The position numbers and the translations under genes are program-made. Positions 6,951 through 16,498 of a stretch of DNA of 64,000 bases are shown one piece after another. The stretch comes from Alphaproteobacteria bacterium (GTDB lineage Bacteria; Pseudomonadota; Alphaproteobacteria; Rhodobacterales; Rhodobacteraceae), in NCBI GenBank assembly GCA_030424865.1, contig JAUHVR010000001.1, forward strand, positions 124,001-188,000. Reading direction: 5' to 3'. The notes below the pieces were generated by a model. The model did no database searches and was not told the DNA's origin. It saw only the letters and a program-made list of their open reading frames with translations. Positions within the stretch are counted from its first letter, which is position 1. The number at the start of each line of letters is the position of its first letter.

Positions 6951-9077
6951 ATGACCCTGTCCTGGCAAGCGCCGCGCGAGATGGGCGCAGATGGTGTGGA
7001 CACAGAGAACCTCTATGTCCATTGGTGGAACACCAAAGAGAAAGAAACCGATCCCTCGGGATCAACCTGCGCGATGTCGCGCGATCCCGCACGTTTGTCG
7101 GGCGAGGGCAGGGCTTCGGATGCCCGGGACACCGATGCCGTGGATCAGACAGCAGGGGAATTCGGGGGCACCGATCAGATCCCCATTGCCCCGTCCAGTG
7201 CGAACCCCGAAGATCACGCGGATTGGTCGGAAAAGACCATCACCGACCGCTTGCCCGAGGTCGGTGCAGATACGGTGATCCTGGGCATCGTCGACACCGG
7301 CATCGCGCTGGGCCATCGCCGCTTTCGCGATCTGGCAGGCGGAACGCGGGTGATTTCGTCCTGGCAACAGGATGCCCGTTTTGCGGGGCAAGAAGATCTG
7401 CCCTGTGGACAAGAGCTTTTTGCCTCCGAAATCGATGCACTTCTTGGCGCACACACCGCGGGCGATGCCCTTGACGAAGAGACGTTCAATCGAGCGGCTG
7501 GGCTCGTCGATCCCGGCAACCCCATCGGGCAGCGTGATCTGGACAGGCTGGGGGCGCATGGCACCCATGTTCTGGATCTTGCGGCGGGCTTTCCGCCGCT
7601 GGCAGAAAACGCCGAGGCCATCCGGCGCCAGCGCATCATCGCCGTGAACCTGCCGGCGCAGCATGCCCACGGGACGGCTGGTAATTTCCTGGCCTATTTC
7701 GCGGTTTACGCGGTGGCTCGGATTCTGTTTGTCGCTGACGCCTTGTGGACCAAGGCCCATAAACCGACAAAAAAGGGCGGAACTGCGGGTTTTCCGATTG
7801 TCATCAATTTTTCTTACGGCATGCAGGCCGGACCCAAGGACGGCAGCCTGTTCTTTGAACGGATGATCCGGTCGCTGCTGGACCAGCGTGCGGAACGCGG
7901 CATGACCTCGGCAGTGCGGATCGTGATGCCTGCGGGCAATGACAACCTGGAACAGGGCCACGCCTTTGTCATGTTGGGGCCGACGGATGCCAAGGGCACT
8001 CTGCCTATTCCTGCAAGACCAAGCGTTGACATCCCTTGGCGGATTGTCCCGGCAGACGGCACGGCCAATTTCACCGAGATCTGGGTCGAGGCTCAGCCCA
8101 GCCGCGCCGCTTGCGAGGCCCTTGCAGGTCAGTTGGAGTTGCAGGTTGTCCCTCCGCGGGCAAGTGCTGGGGCGGTGCCTGCCATTGGGCACAACCTCTA
8201 TTCTGACTTGGCGACCGGCCCGGGCGATGCCGGCGTTGCGCGCGTCTATAGCAAGATCCATGCCTGCGAGGACGGCTGGCGGTTGGTATTTCTGATTGGC
8301 GTTGCACCGACCCTTGACCTGGAGAACATGGGCGTCGAAGCCCCTGCAGGGCCGTGGCGGATCAGGTTGACCTCCCGCAGCAGCGATCCGGTCGCCGTGT
8401 CGTTTCATGTCCAATCCGACCAATCCTCGGTGCGGGGCAGCAAGCTGGCGCAAAGGTCCTATTTCGACCACCCCGCCTACAGGGCCTATCACGAAACGGG
8501 TCGCACGCGGGATGCCTTTACCTACGGCGCAAGTGCCTCCGCCGAAGAGGCTGAGCCCTGGCATGACCAAGGGCCTGTGCAAAGGCGTGGCAGCCACAAC
8601 GCGGTTGCGAGCCTGTCCTTGCCCGAGGTCTGTTGCATCGGCAGCTTTCGCGACAGCGACGGGCAGCCGACGCTGTATTCGGCGGCGACCGACGGCAACG
8701 CGGCCAGACCCGCCGGGCGGGCCAACATCACGGCCTCGTATCCCGGCGAAAACGCGCCCTCGCTTTATGGCCTTTTGGCCAGCGGCGCGCGAGACGGGTC
8801 CGTGGCCGCCTACCGGGGCACAAGCATGTCGACCGGCCTGGCGTCGCGCGACATCTTGCAGGCTTTTCAGACGGCCTCCGCGGACGTGGACCTGTCAGGC
8901 ATCGGTACAGAGCAATGGATGCGGGACCGCGCGTCAGAGCGGGAGCGCGAGATCCGCGCCGGTCTGACAGATGCCTGGGGGCAAAGAATGGCGTGGGGCG
9001 AGATCGCAGAAGGCAAGTCCGGGGCAGGGCGTCTGCCCATGCCCTCCAGTTGGCAGCGCGGCAGGGTCGCGCGGTAA
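6951..9077 (+). CDS. Subtilisin-like serine protease (peptidase family S8)
   Basis: Protein of 708 aa. The S8 catalytic triad is readable: Asp115 in VILGIVDTGIALGH, His203 in LGAHGTHVLDLAAG, and Ser625 in YRGTSMSTGLASRD; INFSYGMQ and MPAGNDNLEQ supply the substrate-binding strand and the oxyanion Asn. The roughly 420 residues between His and Ser are longer than in a minimal subtilase and include an inserted beta-rich region (about 360-500). No signal peptide, prodomain or membrane anchor is obvious; the first 100 residues are acidic and low in hydrophobics. It follows the haloperoxidase-like gene by three bases. Export route and substrate are unknown. Confidence 0.88.
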   Translation: MTLSWQAPREMGADGVDTENLYVHWWNTKEKETDPSGSTCAMSRDPARLSGEGRASDARDTDAVDQTAGEFGGTDQIPIAPSSANPEDHADWSEKTITDRLPEVGADTVILGIVDTGIALGHRRFRDLAGGTRVISSWQQDARFAGQEDLPCGQELFASEIDALLGAHTAGDALDEETFNRAAGLVDPGNPIGQRDLDRLGAHGTHVLDLAAGFPPLAENAEAIRRQRIIAVNLPAQHAHGTAGNFLAYFAVYAVARILFVADALWTKAHKPTKKGGTAGFPIVINFSYGMQAGPKDGSLFFERMIRSLLDQRAERGMTSAVRIVMPAGNDNLEQGHAFVMLGPTDAKGTLPIPARPSVDIPWRIVPADGTANFTEIWVEAQPSRAACEALAGQLELQVVPPRASAGAVPAIGHNLYSDLATGPGDAGVARVYSKIHACEDGWRLVFLIGVAPTLDLENMGVEAPAGPWRIRLTSRSSDPVAVSFHVQSDQSSVRGSKLAQRSYFDHPAYRAYHETGRTRDAFTYGASASAEEAEPWHDQGPVQRRGSHNAVASLSLPEVCCIGSFRDSDGQPTLYSAATDGNAARPAGRANITASYPGENAPSLYGLLASGARDGSVAAYRGTSMSTGLASRDILQAFQTASADVDLSGIGTEQWMRDRASEREREIRAGLTDAWGQRMAWGEIAEGKSGAGRLPMPSSWQRGRVAR

Positions 9078-9336
9078 TACGGCGTCCGCGCCGGGATTGC
9101 GGCGCGGGCATTGTTCACGAACTGGAAACGCATTGGACACGGATTCAGACGCTGTGGTGCCTTCCGATATGGCCCTGACATGCTAACCTTGTCGAAATAG
9201 TGTCTTTTTCTTGTTGAACTTGGTTCCACTGCACAACTTCAAATGACCTTTGACACCCGTGTGGCCCTCTCTGATCCGAGGAGCCCGACGACACTTTTTG
9301 GTGCCAGTTGGTCCGATTGCACCAGGACATCAACTT

Positions 9337-11907
9337 ATGCCGCCCTTTGATCCGCCGACGCCGCTTGAAGACATTGAAGACATCACCGGAGCCTTCGAAA
9401 TCGAGGTTGTCGCGCGGTTCGACGACGCACAGGGCGGATACTGGCAGCGGGTCTTCGATTTTGGAAACGGTCCAAACAGCAACAACATCCTGCTGACGCA
9501 GTACGAGAACACCAACGACCTGATGTTCGTGTTGTATCAGGACGGGCTGTCCTATCGCGTCACAGCGCCAGAGGCGATCGTCAACGGCGAAACCGCCACC
9601 TTTAATGTGGGCATCGATCCAGACGGGACGATGTGGATCAACAAGGATGGCGTGCGTCTGGCCGAAGGGGCAGGCGTTGTCCCCTCGGACGAAATCCGCG
9701 CCAACGAGCTTTTGGCGGCGTCGAATTGGGCAGAGGACGCGCCGCTGGACGGGGCGGTTCTCGGGATCGATGTGACCAACGCTGGCGAAACCGTGGACGG
9801 CGGTCGGTTGAACACGGTCGAGCAGATCGACGGAGCGTTCCGCGTTGACGTGACGGTGCGGTTCGATGATCTGGCGCGGTCGGACAATCAGGGTGTTTTC
9901 GACTTCAGTGATGCTGGCGACACAAGCACGCTTTTGCTGACACAGATCGCCGGGACATCGGACATCCAGTTCAGTCTGCTGCAGGACGGCGCGATCTACA
10001 GTGTTGTGGCCTCTGATGCGATTGTCGAAGGGGAGCTCGCGATCTGGTCAGCCGGCGTGGACGCTGACGGGGTGATGTGGCTGGAGAAAGACGGCGTTCG
10101 TTTGGGCGAAACCCAAGGTGTGGTCCCCCTGGATGTCGCTCGGGACGATCTGCTTGTCGGGACCTCGGACGAGGCCGGAGGCGGTGGGCTGCACGGTGTC
10201 GTTCTGGACTTGACGGTGACGCAGGATGGAAGTGGAACCGATCCGGTTGATCCCGTCGATCCGGTTGATCCCGTCGATCCGGTTGATCCCGTCGATCCGG
10301 TTGATCCCGTCGATCCGGTTGACCCAGTTGATCCGGTTGATCCCGTAGATCCGGTCGATCCGGTTGATCCCGTCGATCCAGTAGACCCGGTTGACCCCGA
10401 GCAGCCTGTCGACCCGACGGGCCCTCAGCAGATCGATGGTGCGTTTCGGATTGATGCAACCGTACGATTTGACGACGTTTTCGGCGGCTATTGGCAACGT
10501 GTTTTTGACTTTGGGGATGGGCCCTCGACCAACAACATCCTGTTCTCGCAGGTCGAGAATACCTCGGATGTCGTGATGGAGCTTTGGCAGGACGGCGAAA
10601 TCTACCGGGTTGCGGCGGAAGGTGCGATTGTCCAGGGCGAAACCGCCGATTGGTCCGTTGGCATCGACGGCGATGGTCGGATGTGGATCGAAAAGGACGG
10701 CGTCTTGCTGGCCGAGTCGCAGGGGGTTGTTCCCGCCGACGTCGAGCGGGCAAACCTGCTTGTCGGCAGCTCGAACTGGGCCGAGGACACTCCGCTGATT
10801 GGTGAGATCACGGGGTTCACGGTGGATCAAAGTGACACCGGGCCGACGGACTCGGTTGATCCAGTCGACCCCGTAGATCCAGTCGACCCGGTTGATCCTG
10901 TAGATCCAGTCGATCCGGTAGATCCGGTTGACCCCGTGGATCCGGTCGACCCTGTGGATCCCGCGAACCCGGGCACGGGCGACATGATCATCGTTGCGCA
11001 TCAGGACGATGACATTCTTTTCATGAACCCGACCATCAACGAGTTGATCGACGCGGACGAACCAGTCACCTCGGTCTACCTGACCTCGGGGGACGCGGCG
11101 CAGGGCGAAGAATACTGGATGGGCCGCGAGGCGGGCATGAAGGCGGCCTATGCCTACATGGCTGGTTCGGACGCCTGGGTGGACGAGACGGTCTCGATCA
11201 GTGCCAACGGACAGGCCTTCCAGGTTGCTTCATCCTATCTGGCTGACCAGCCCGACGTGCGGTTGTATTTCTTGCGCCTGCCTGATGGGTTCGGCGACGG
11301 CAGCGGGTCGGAGCCCAATGATTTCGAAAGTCTGGAAAAGCTCTGGACCGGCGAGATCGGGTCCATGACTTCGGTGGATGGGGCGAATACCTATTCGGCG
11401 GACGACCTGACGCAGGTTCTGGCGGCACTGATGGATGTGCATGCCCCGGACCATCTGCACATTCAGGACCACACCAGCGAATATGCCGGGATCGAACACT
11501 CTGATCACATCCATACGTCCGAGTTCACAACCGCGGCCCTCGCCTCTTACGACACCGAATATGATGTCACCGTGACCAGTTACGTCTCATATGCGAGCTG
11601 GGGCCTGGACGAGAACCTGACCTCTGCCGAAGAAGCCGAGGTGCGGGCGATCTTCATGGAATACGTGGCCTTTGACCCGCTGGCACAGGGAGACGCAAAC
11701 GGGATTGGCGAGGCTTATAACGAATGGGTCATGCGCGAGTACGTGGCTGACGAATACATTCGCCCCGCCACGCTGGATCCTGCACCTGCAGAGCCTGATC
11801 CGATGGAGATGCTGGTGGCTTTGATGCAGGTCGAGGAAGATGCCACCTTTGACATGGGGGCAGGGGACGATCCCGTCTTGGACCCGCCGGACGAAGAACT
11901 GGTCTGA
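9337..11907 (+). CDS. Multidomain protein: three jelly-roll-like repeats, two Asp-Pro-Val linkers, PIG-L/LmbE deacetylase
   Basis: Protein of 856 aa from the ATG at 9337 (AGGA nine bases upstream; a TTG-started extension to 9250 is less likely). Three homologous units of about 130 residues begin near 13, 163 and 365; each has GAFxIxxxxRFDD, a VFDFG turn, NILLTQ and MWIxKDGVxLAE, which looks like a LamG/concanavalin-type jelly roll. Asp-Pro-Val tracts follow units 2 and 3. Residues about 548-780 form a PIG-L-type domain: AHQDDD (His555, Asp557, Asp558; family consensus AHPDDE) and the HSDH motif at 721-724 give a zinc site for N-deacetylation of sugars. The C-terminus is acidic ([16 protein letters not shown]). 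No signal peptide is visible. The architecture suggests binding and deacetylating a polysaccharide; substrate and export are unknown. Confidence 0.8.
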   Translation: MPPFDPPTPLEDIEDITGAFEIEVVARFDDAQGGYWQRVFDFGNGPNSNNILLTQYENTNDLMFVLYQDGLSYRVTAPEAIVNGETATFNVGIDPDGTMWINKDGVRLAEGAGVVPSDEIRANELLAASNWAEDAPLDGAVLGIDVTNAGETVDGGRLNTVEQIDGAFRVDVTVRFDDLARSDNQGVFDFSDAGDTSTLLLTQIAGTSDIQFSLLQDGAIYSVVASDAIVEGELAIWSAGVDADGVMWLEKDGVRLGETQGVVPLDVARDDLLVGTSDEAGGGGLHGVVLDLTVTQDGSGTDPVDPVDPVDPVDPVDPVDPVDPVDPVDPVDPVDPVDPVDPVDPVDPVDPVDPEQPVDPTGPQQIDGAFRIDATVRFDDVFGGYWQRVFDFGDGPSTNNILFSQVENTSDVVMELWQDGEIYRVAAEGAIVQGETADWSVGIDGDGRMWIEKDGVLLAESQGVVPADVERANLLVGSSNWAEDTPLIGEITGFTVDQSDTGPTDSVDPVDPVDPVDPVDPVDPVDPVDPVDPVDPVDPVDPANPGTGDMIIVAHQDDDILFMNPTINELIDADEPVTSVYLTSGDAAQGEEYWMGREAGMKAAYAYMAGSDAWVDETVSISANGQAFQVASSYLADQPDVRLYFLRLPDGFGDGSGSEPNDFESLEKLWTGEIGSMTSVDGANTYSADDLTQVLAALMDVHAPDHLHIQDHTSEYAGIEHSDHIHTSEFTTAALASYDTEYDVTVTSYVSYASWGLDENLTSAEEAEVRAIFMEYVAFDPLAQGDANGIGEAYNEWVMREYVADEYIRPATLDPAPAEPDPMEMLVALMQVEEDATFDMGAGDDPVLDPPDEELV
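10240..10398 (+). repeat. Tandem 9-bp repeat encoding Asp-Pro-Val, about 17.7 units
   Basis: GAT/GAC CCN GTN codons are repeated without interruption, often as an 18-base super-unit (GATCCGGTTGATCCCGTC). The tract links jelly-roll unit 2 to unit 3. The near-identity of several 18-base blocks suggests recent slippage or recombination, always in frame. Confidence 0.95.
10858..10962 (+). repeat. Second Asp-Pro-Val tract, about 11.7 units
   Basis: The same 9-base motif as the first tract, here joining jelly-roll unit 3 to the PIG-L domain. Codon choice is more mixed (GTA, GTC, GTT, GTG) than in the first tract, so it may be older. The two tracts are close enough for recombination that would delete unit 3 in frame. 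Confidence 0.93.
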
Positions 11908-12011
11908 CCCGGCCGGCCTTGGGTTTTTGCTGCGTCATGTGGTGACTGCGGCTAGACTGGCATCCAAGCAGCCAGCGCCGGTGCGTTGGCAGATGGATCA
12001 GGGAGACAGGC

Positions 12012-12854
12012 ATGAGCTACAAGGATGCATTGGCAGAGGGCGGCATCGCCGTTGTCACTGGGGCGGCAAGCGGCGTTGGACTGGCCAGCGCGATCCGCTT
12101 TGCCGAGGCGGGGCTTGGCGTGGTTCTGGCCGATCTGGAGGGCGAGGCCCTGACGGCTGCGCATGCCCGCGTCCAGGCGCTTGCTGCGCCGGGCAAGCCT
12201 GTGCTGGCTGTGCCCACGGATGTGACGCAGCCCGATGATTTGACTCGGCTGGCGGATCAGGCCTTTGACGCGGGACGGGTGGCCGTTCTGATGAACAACG
12301 CCGGGATCACCTTGTCGACCGGGGCCTGGAGTGATCCAGAGGCCTGGCGCCGCTTGATCGAGGTGAACTTCTGGGGTGTCGTCAACGGCATTCAGGCATT
12401 TGTTCCGCGCATGGTCGCGGCTGGCGGTCCAGCGGTCGTGGTCAATACCGGGTCCAAGCAGGGGATCACAACGCCGCCGGGCAACCCGGCTTACAACGTC
12501 TCGAAGGCGGCGGTGAAAGTGGTGACGGAACAACTGGCGCACGAGCTGCGCGAGGCGGGCGTGCCGATCTCGGCGCATCTTTTTGTGCCGGGGTTCACCT
12601 ATACCGGCATGATTGCCAGTTTCCTGCCGGAAAAGCCCGACGCGGCCTGGACCAGCGAAGAGACCGTGGATTATTTCCTGACACACATGGCCGCGGGTGA
12701 TTTCTACATTCTGTGCCCGGACAACGACGTGGATGCAGCGCGGGACAAGCGACGGGCGACATGGGCGCTGGGCGATATCATTGAAAACCGTCCGGCGTTG
12801 TCGCGCTGGCATCCGGATTTCAAGGACCGGTTTGCCGAGTTTGACCGGGACTGA
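12012..12854 (+). CDS. Short-chain dehydrogenase/reductase (SDR)
   Basis: NAD(P)-dependent oxidoreductase of 280 aa. The Rossmann motif TGAASGVG is near residue 16, LMNNAGIT near 94, and the catalytic PAYNVSKAA supplies Tyr and Lys, with a preceding TGSKQG for the Ser position. An acidic residue (LADLEGE) after beta-2 suggests preference for NAD(H). The C-terminal 70 residues are longer than in minimal SDRs (IIENRPALSRWHPDFKDRF). A GGGAGACAGG ribosome site precedes the ATG. It stands alone between the PIG-L protein and tig. Substrate unknown. Confidence 0.88.
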   Translation: MSYKDALAEGGIAVVTGAASGVGLASAIRFAEAGLGVVLADLEGEALTAAHARVQALAAPGKPVLAVPTDVTQPDDLTRLADQAFDAGRVAVLMNNAGITLSTGAWSDPEAWRRLIEVNFWGVVNGIQAFVPRMVAAGGPAVVVNTGSKQGITTPPGNPAYNVSKAAVKVVTEQLAHELREAGVPISAHLFVPGFTYTGMIASFLPEKPDAAWTSEETVDYFLTHMAAGDFYILCPDNDVDAARDKRRATWALGDIIENRPALSRWHPDFKDRFAEFDRD

Positions 12855-12908
12855 CGCCGCCAATCGTGGATAAAGACGCAGCGTTCCGGCGCTGACCGCC
12901 AAAGCCGC

Positions 12909-12937
12909 TTGCACAGGGCGCTTTGCCTCACTAGAAG
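12909..12937 (+). promoter_or_regulatory. Candidate sigma-70 promoter of tig
   Basis: TTGCAC (12909-12914), a 17-base spacer, then TAGAAG (12932-12937), which would give a leader of about 50 nt before the tig ATG. The -35 matches TTGACA at 4 of 6 positions and the -10 matches TATAAT at 4 of 6. Confidence 0.4.
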
Positions 12938-12993
12938 GTGCCAAATTCTGCCAGCGCGCGAGTTTGCGCGCCCGAACGCTATAGGGAAACGAC

Positions 12994-14325
12994 ATGCAGG
13001 TCACCGAGACGCTGAACGAAGGGTTGAAGCGCGGCTACGCGATCACCGTCACCGCCGCCGAGCTGGACGAGAAGGTGAACGAAAAGCTGGTTGAGGCGCA
13101 GCCCGAGATCGAAATGAAGGGCTTTCGCAAGGGCAAGGTTCCGATGCCGCTGCTGAAAAAGCAGTTCGGCCCGCGTCTGATTGGTGAAGCGATGCAGGAA
13201 AGCATCGACGGCGCGATGAACAAGCACTTCGAAGACAGCGGCGACCGCCCCGCGGCCCAGCCCGAGGTCAAGATGACCAACGAGGACTGGAAAGAAGGCG
13301 ACGACGTCAACGTCGAGATGAGCTATGAAAAGCTGCCCGAAATCCCCGAAGTGGATCTGAAGGGCATCTCGCTTGAGCGCATGGTTGCCAAGGCCTCGGA
13401 CGAAGAAGTCGACGAAGCGCTGGAAAACCTCGCCAAGACGGCGCAGGACTTTGAAGATCGGGACGAAGGTGCGGCCGCAGAAGACGGCGACCAGGTCACC
13501 ATCGACTTCCTGGGCAAGGTTGACGGCGAAGCCTTTGACGGCGGCGCGGCCGACGACTATCCGCTGGTGCTGGGTTCGAACAGCTTCATCCCCGGCTTCG
13601 AAGAGCAGCTGGTGGGTCTGAAAGCAGGTGAGTCGAAGGACGTCGAAGTGTCCTTCCCCGAGGACTATCAGGCCGAGAACCTGGCCGGCAAAGCCGCCGT
13701 GTTCGAATGCACCGTCAAGGCTGTGAAGGCGCCCAAGGCCGCCGAGATCAATGACGAGCTGGCCACCAAGTTCGGTGCCGAGGATCTGGATGGCCTGAAA
13801 GGTCAGATCCGCGAGCGCCTGGAAGCCGAGTACTCGGGCGCAGCCCGTGCCGTCATGAAGCGCGGCCTGCTGGATCAGCTGGACGAACTCGTGTCTTTCG
13901 AACTGCCCGCCCTGTTGGTTGATGCCGAGGCTGGCCAGATTGCGCACCAGCTGTGGCACGAAGACAACCCCGAAGTCGAAGGCCACGACCACGGTGAAAT
14001 CGAGCCTACGGACGAGCACAAGACCCTGGCCGAGCGCCGCGTGCGTCTGGGCCTGCTTCTGGCAGACCTGGGTGAAAAAGCCGAAGTGCAGGTTTCGGAT
14101 GCCGAGATGACGCAGGCGATCATGAACCAGGCGCGCCAGTACCCCGGTCAGGAACGTCAGTTCTTTGAATTCGTTCAGCAGAACGCCCAAATGCAGCAGC
14201 AGCTTCGCGCGCCCCTGTTCGAAGACAAGGTCATCGATTACATCGTCGAGCTGGCACAGGTGACGGACAAGGACGTCTCGAAAGAGGACCTGCAGGCCGC
14301 TGTCGAGGCGATGGACGAAGAATAA
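12994..14325 (+). CDS. tig: Trigger factor, ribosome-associated chaperone and prolyl isomerase
   Basis: Protein of 443 aa, the usual length. The N-terminal ribosome-binding domain has the signature GFRKGKVPM (about residues 42-50). The FKBP-type isomerase domain (about 160-245) contains [19 protein letters not shown] and [16 protein letters not shown]. The long helical C-terminal chaperone cradle follows. It meets nascent chains at the ribosomal exit. The gene is followed 24 bases later by a strong terminator and stands alone as a transcription unit; clpP-clpX, its frequent neighbours, are absent here. Confidence 0.97.
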   Translation: MQVTETLNEGLKRGYAITVTAAELDEKVNEKLVEAQPEIEMKGFRKGKVPMPLLKKQFGPRLIGEAMQESIDGAMNKHFEDSGDRPAAQPEVKMTNEDWKEGDDVNVEMSYEKLPEIPEVDLKGISLERMVAKASDEEVDEALENLAKTAQDFEDRDEGAAAEDGDQVTIDFLGKVDGEAFDGGAADDYPLVLGSNSFIPGFEEQLVGLKAGESKDVEVSFPEDYQAENLAGKAAVFECTVKAVKAPKAAEINDELATKFGAEDLDGLKGQIRERLEAEYSGAARAVMKRGLLDQLDELVSFELPALLVDAEAGQIAHQLWHEDNPEVEGHDHGEIEPTDEHKTLAERRVRLGLLLADLGEKAEVQVSDAEMTQAIMNQARQYPGQERQFFEFVQQNAQMQQQLRAPLFEDKVIDYIVELAQVTDKDVSKEDLQAAVEAMDEE

Positions 14326-14349
14326 ATCTTCGCCCACGTAATGTCAGAA

Positions 14350-14380
14350 GGCCGCTCTGGGCAAGAGCGGCCTTTTTCTT
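14350..14380 (+). terminator. Rho-independent terminator of tig
   Basis: Stem GGCCGCTC / GAGCGGCC with the loop TGGGCAA, followed by TTTTTCTTT. It ends 4 bases before the stop of the convergent membrane fusion protein gene. Confidence 0.9.
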
Positions 14381-14383
14381 TGG

Positions 14384-15316
14384 TCAGGAGGCGTTGGGGT
14401 GCGTTGTCACTTCTACCGCTTCATTCAGGAAAAGCGACGGTGCGCAGTTTTCGTCAATGTCGATCTTGGACTTGACGAATTGGTGTTCGACATCCGCCTC
14501 GGTGCCGATCCAGGTGAACGCACCGCCGCACATGTCGCCGTTGATCCGCGCGATGCTGACCGGAGCGCCGATCGCGATACCCGATGCCTCGGCGGCGACC
14601 AGTTGGTCGACACGGACAAAGACTTCGACAGATTTGTTCGAGGGCGAGTAGATCTGTGCTGATTGCGTCCGGGCCTGAACGCAATCACCGACGTTCGGTT
14701 CAAAGCCCAACAGAACGCCGTCGAACGGCGCGCGCAGCGTCAGGTCCTCGAGGTCGTCAAACCGGGCCTGAACGTCAAGGTGACCAATCCGCAGCGCGAT
14801 CTCGGCGCGGGTCTTGGCCGACAGGGCGCTGGCAAGCGTCTCGCTGGCCTGATCAGAGGCAAAGGTCGCGTTCAGCAACTTGCTTTCGACAGCCTCCATA
14901 GCGGATTCGTTCAACAAGCCGCGCCGGAAGATCTGTTCGTTGCGTTCGAACTCTTTGCGCACAAGTGCCAGATCCTGTGAGCGGCGATCCACATTGGCTT
15001 GTGCCGCATCGACAGAGAGTTGGCGCTCGGCAACCGCAGCCTCCAGATCGGCGACGCGGGCCTTTGCCGTTTCAAGCGCCAGTTCGGCGGCCTTTCCATC
15101 CAGTTCGACCAGAATCTGTCCAGCCTGGGCCACCCCCGCGTTGCGGGCCGCGTCGTTCACCGACACGATGCAGCCGCCGGCCTCGTAGGACAGGCCCATG
15201 ATATCCCGTGCCACAATGGTGCCCACAAAAGTGTTTGAGGTCTGTTCGGCGTGAACCGGTGCCGCCACAAGGCCTGCGGCCAAAGCGAGTGATCCAAAGC
15301 TGATAATACGTTTCAT
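14384..15316 (-). CDS. Periplasmic membrane fusion (HlyD/RND adaptor-like) protein
   Basis: Protein of 310 aa beginning MKRIISFGSLALAAGLVAAPVHA, a Sec signal peptide cleaved after about residue 23. The Met at 15316 is chosen over an upstream start because it begins the signal peptide and has AGAG nearby. A lipoyl/biotinyl half (GGCIVSVNDAARNAGVAQAGQILVELDG), a coiled-coil hairpin (about 60-150) and a second lipoyl half with the DLTLRAPFDGVLLG motif (about 185-195) follow. Such adaptors join an inner-membrane pump to an outer-membrane channel, but no RND, ABC or TolC partner is adjacent, so it is an orphan in this window. Two Cys near the C-terminus (DMCGG, ENCAP) may pair. Confidence 0.85.
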   Translation of the reverse strand: MKRIISFGSLALAAGLVAAPVHAEQTSNTFVGTIVARDIMGLSYEAGGCIVSVNDAARNAGVAQAGQILVELDGKAAELALETAKARVADLEAAVAERQLSVDAAQANVDRRSQDLALVRKEFERNEQIFRRGLLNESAMEAVESKLLNATFASDQASETLASALSAKTRAEIALRIGHLDVQARFDDLEDLTLRAPFDGVLLGFEPNVGDCVQARTQSAQIYSPSNKSVEVFVRVDQLVAAEASGIAIGAPVSIARINGDMCGGAFTWIGTEADVEHQFVKSKIDIDENCAPSLFLNEAVEVTTHPNAS

Positions 15317-15460
15317 GTCATCTCTACCTATTGGGTTGCGCCTCAATTCATGTTTGCGGCTGCTTTCTGGGTTCGATCGTGATCAACCTAGCCCGATCTG
15401 GCAAGCTTTCGATGGTGCAATCTTGCGCATGTGGTTTTTTGATGTCCAATGCGGGATTGC

Positions 15461-15479
15461 CCGGCAACATTGTTGCCGG
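15461..15479 (-). other. Perfect 8-bp hairpin just after the desaturase stop
   Basis: CCGGCAAC / GTTGCCGG with a 3-base loop begins two bases past the end of the desaturase frame. There is no U-tract on the coding strand, so it may be a weak terminator or an RNA-stabilising hairpin. Confidence 0.45.
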
Positions 15480-15480
15480 A

Positions 15481-16395
15481 TCACTGGCCGGAACGCGCCT
15501 CGTCTTGCGGGGTCAATGTTGCGAGATAGTCCTTGGTGAATGCTGCATATCCGGGGGCTGTTGTGACAAGGTGGTCTTGCATGTCCCTGTGCAGATCGGG
15601 CAGCCGGTGAAACGGGACATTCGGCGCCGAGTGGTGTTCGATGTGAAAAGGCATGTTCCACGCCAGCCAGCGCACAAGGCGGTTGGTGAACGTCGTTCGG
15701 GTGTTTTCCAGCATGTTGGCCACAGGCGGGCAGCGCCCGTGTTCCGCCAGAAGGTACAGACGCAGTGCGGGTTGCCCCAGGATCATGGGCACAATCCAGA
15801 CCCACAAGAGCGCGGGGCTGACAGTCAGGCTGGCCAGTGCGGCCCCGTAGACTGCCACCATCAGACGGGCTTCGGTCCGTAGGCGGGGTTTGACCCGGTC
15901 CGGCAGATACGGCGCGGTCATGGTGCCAAAGGCGTTCTGCCAGATCGTTGCAAGCAGGAACCGTCAGACAGGCAATCCGGTCACATGCAGAAGATAGCGG
16001 CCCGGTGACGTTGGTGCGCCGCCGCCCTCAAGCTCGGGATCGCGGTCCGGGTCATTGGTGTGGCGATGGTGGGCCAGGTGAAAATAGCGGAACCAGAGAA
16101 AGGGTTGCAGCAGGACCACCCCGCAGAGATGGCCGATGACCTCGTTGATCCAGCGGGTGCGAAAGGGGGTCTGGTGCGTGCATTCGTGCTGCAAGGTGAA
16201 CAGAAATACCAGGGCAAGGCCCTGGACCACCAGCAAGGCGGGCCATCCCGGGACCCGATACAGGATCAAGGCGGTGAGGACGGCAATCACGCCCAAGTGC
16301 CCGGCCAGATGCCAAAGGCCGGCGGCGTCGGACCGGCTGGATAGCACTGCCATCCGGTCTGGGCCAATCTGTCGAAGAACGTCCTTGTGCTTCAT
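15481..16395 (-). pseudogene. Fatty acid desaturase gene interrupted by one in-frame TGA
   Basis: Two open segments (16395-15964 and 15963-15481) lie in the same frame, separated only by a TGA at 15966-15964. Read through, they give 304 codons of a membrane fatty acid desaturase: histidine box 1 is HECTHQ, box 2 is HLAHHRHT, and box 3 is HIEHHSAPN after the stop. The interruption falls in HVTGLPV*RFLLATIWQNAFG, where desaturases of this type commonly carry an aromatic residue, so TGG to TGA is the simplest change. The rest is undamaged, which suggests a recent mutation or a sequencing error. As it stands, the product would lack box 3 and be inactive. The start is uncertain: the open frame extends to 16443 and the Met at 16395 has only a weak ribosome site. 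Confidence 0.85.
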
Positions 16396-16443
16396 GGACC
16401 GGATCACGACGAAAAGCGTCATCCGCGTCAAGTGAGCGGGCAC

Positions 16444-16478
16444 AAAAAAAGCCGCGCAGGGTGGGCCTGCGCGGCTTT
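16444..16478 (-). terminator. Terminator of the rpsF-rpsR-rplI operon
   Basis: On the reverse strand an AGCCGCGCAGG / CCTGCGCGGCT stem is followed by a run of seven T. It lies about 20 bases past the rplI stop. Confidence 0.92.
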
Positions 16479-16498
16479 GGACGTGTGATGGACTGAAA

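Noticed and set aside
7062-8597. Reverse open frame of 511 codons antisense to the subtilase
   Set aside because: The forward frame holds the catalytic triad; the reverse frame has no recognisable pattern.
10240-10962. Possible CRISPR array from regular short repeats
   Set aside because: The repeats are contiguous 9-bp codons without unique spacers and lie inside a coding frame.
15964-15966. Selenocysteine at the in-frame TGA of the desaturase
   Set aside because: No suitable stem-loop was seen after the codon, and desaturases use no selenium. A nonsense change or a sequencing error is simpler.
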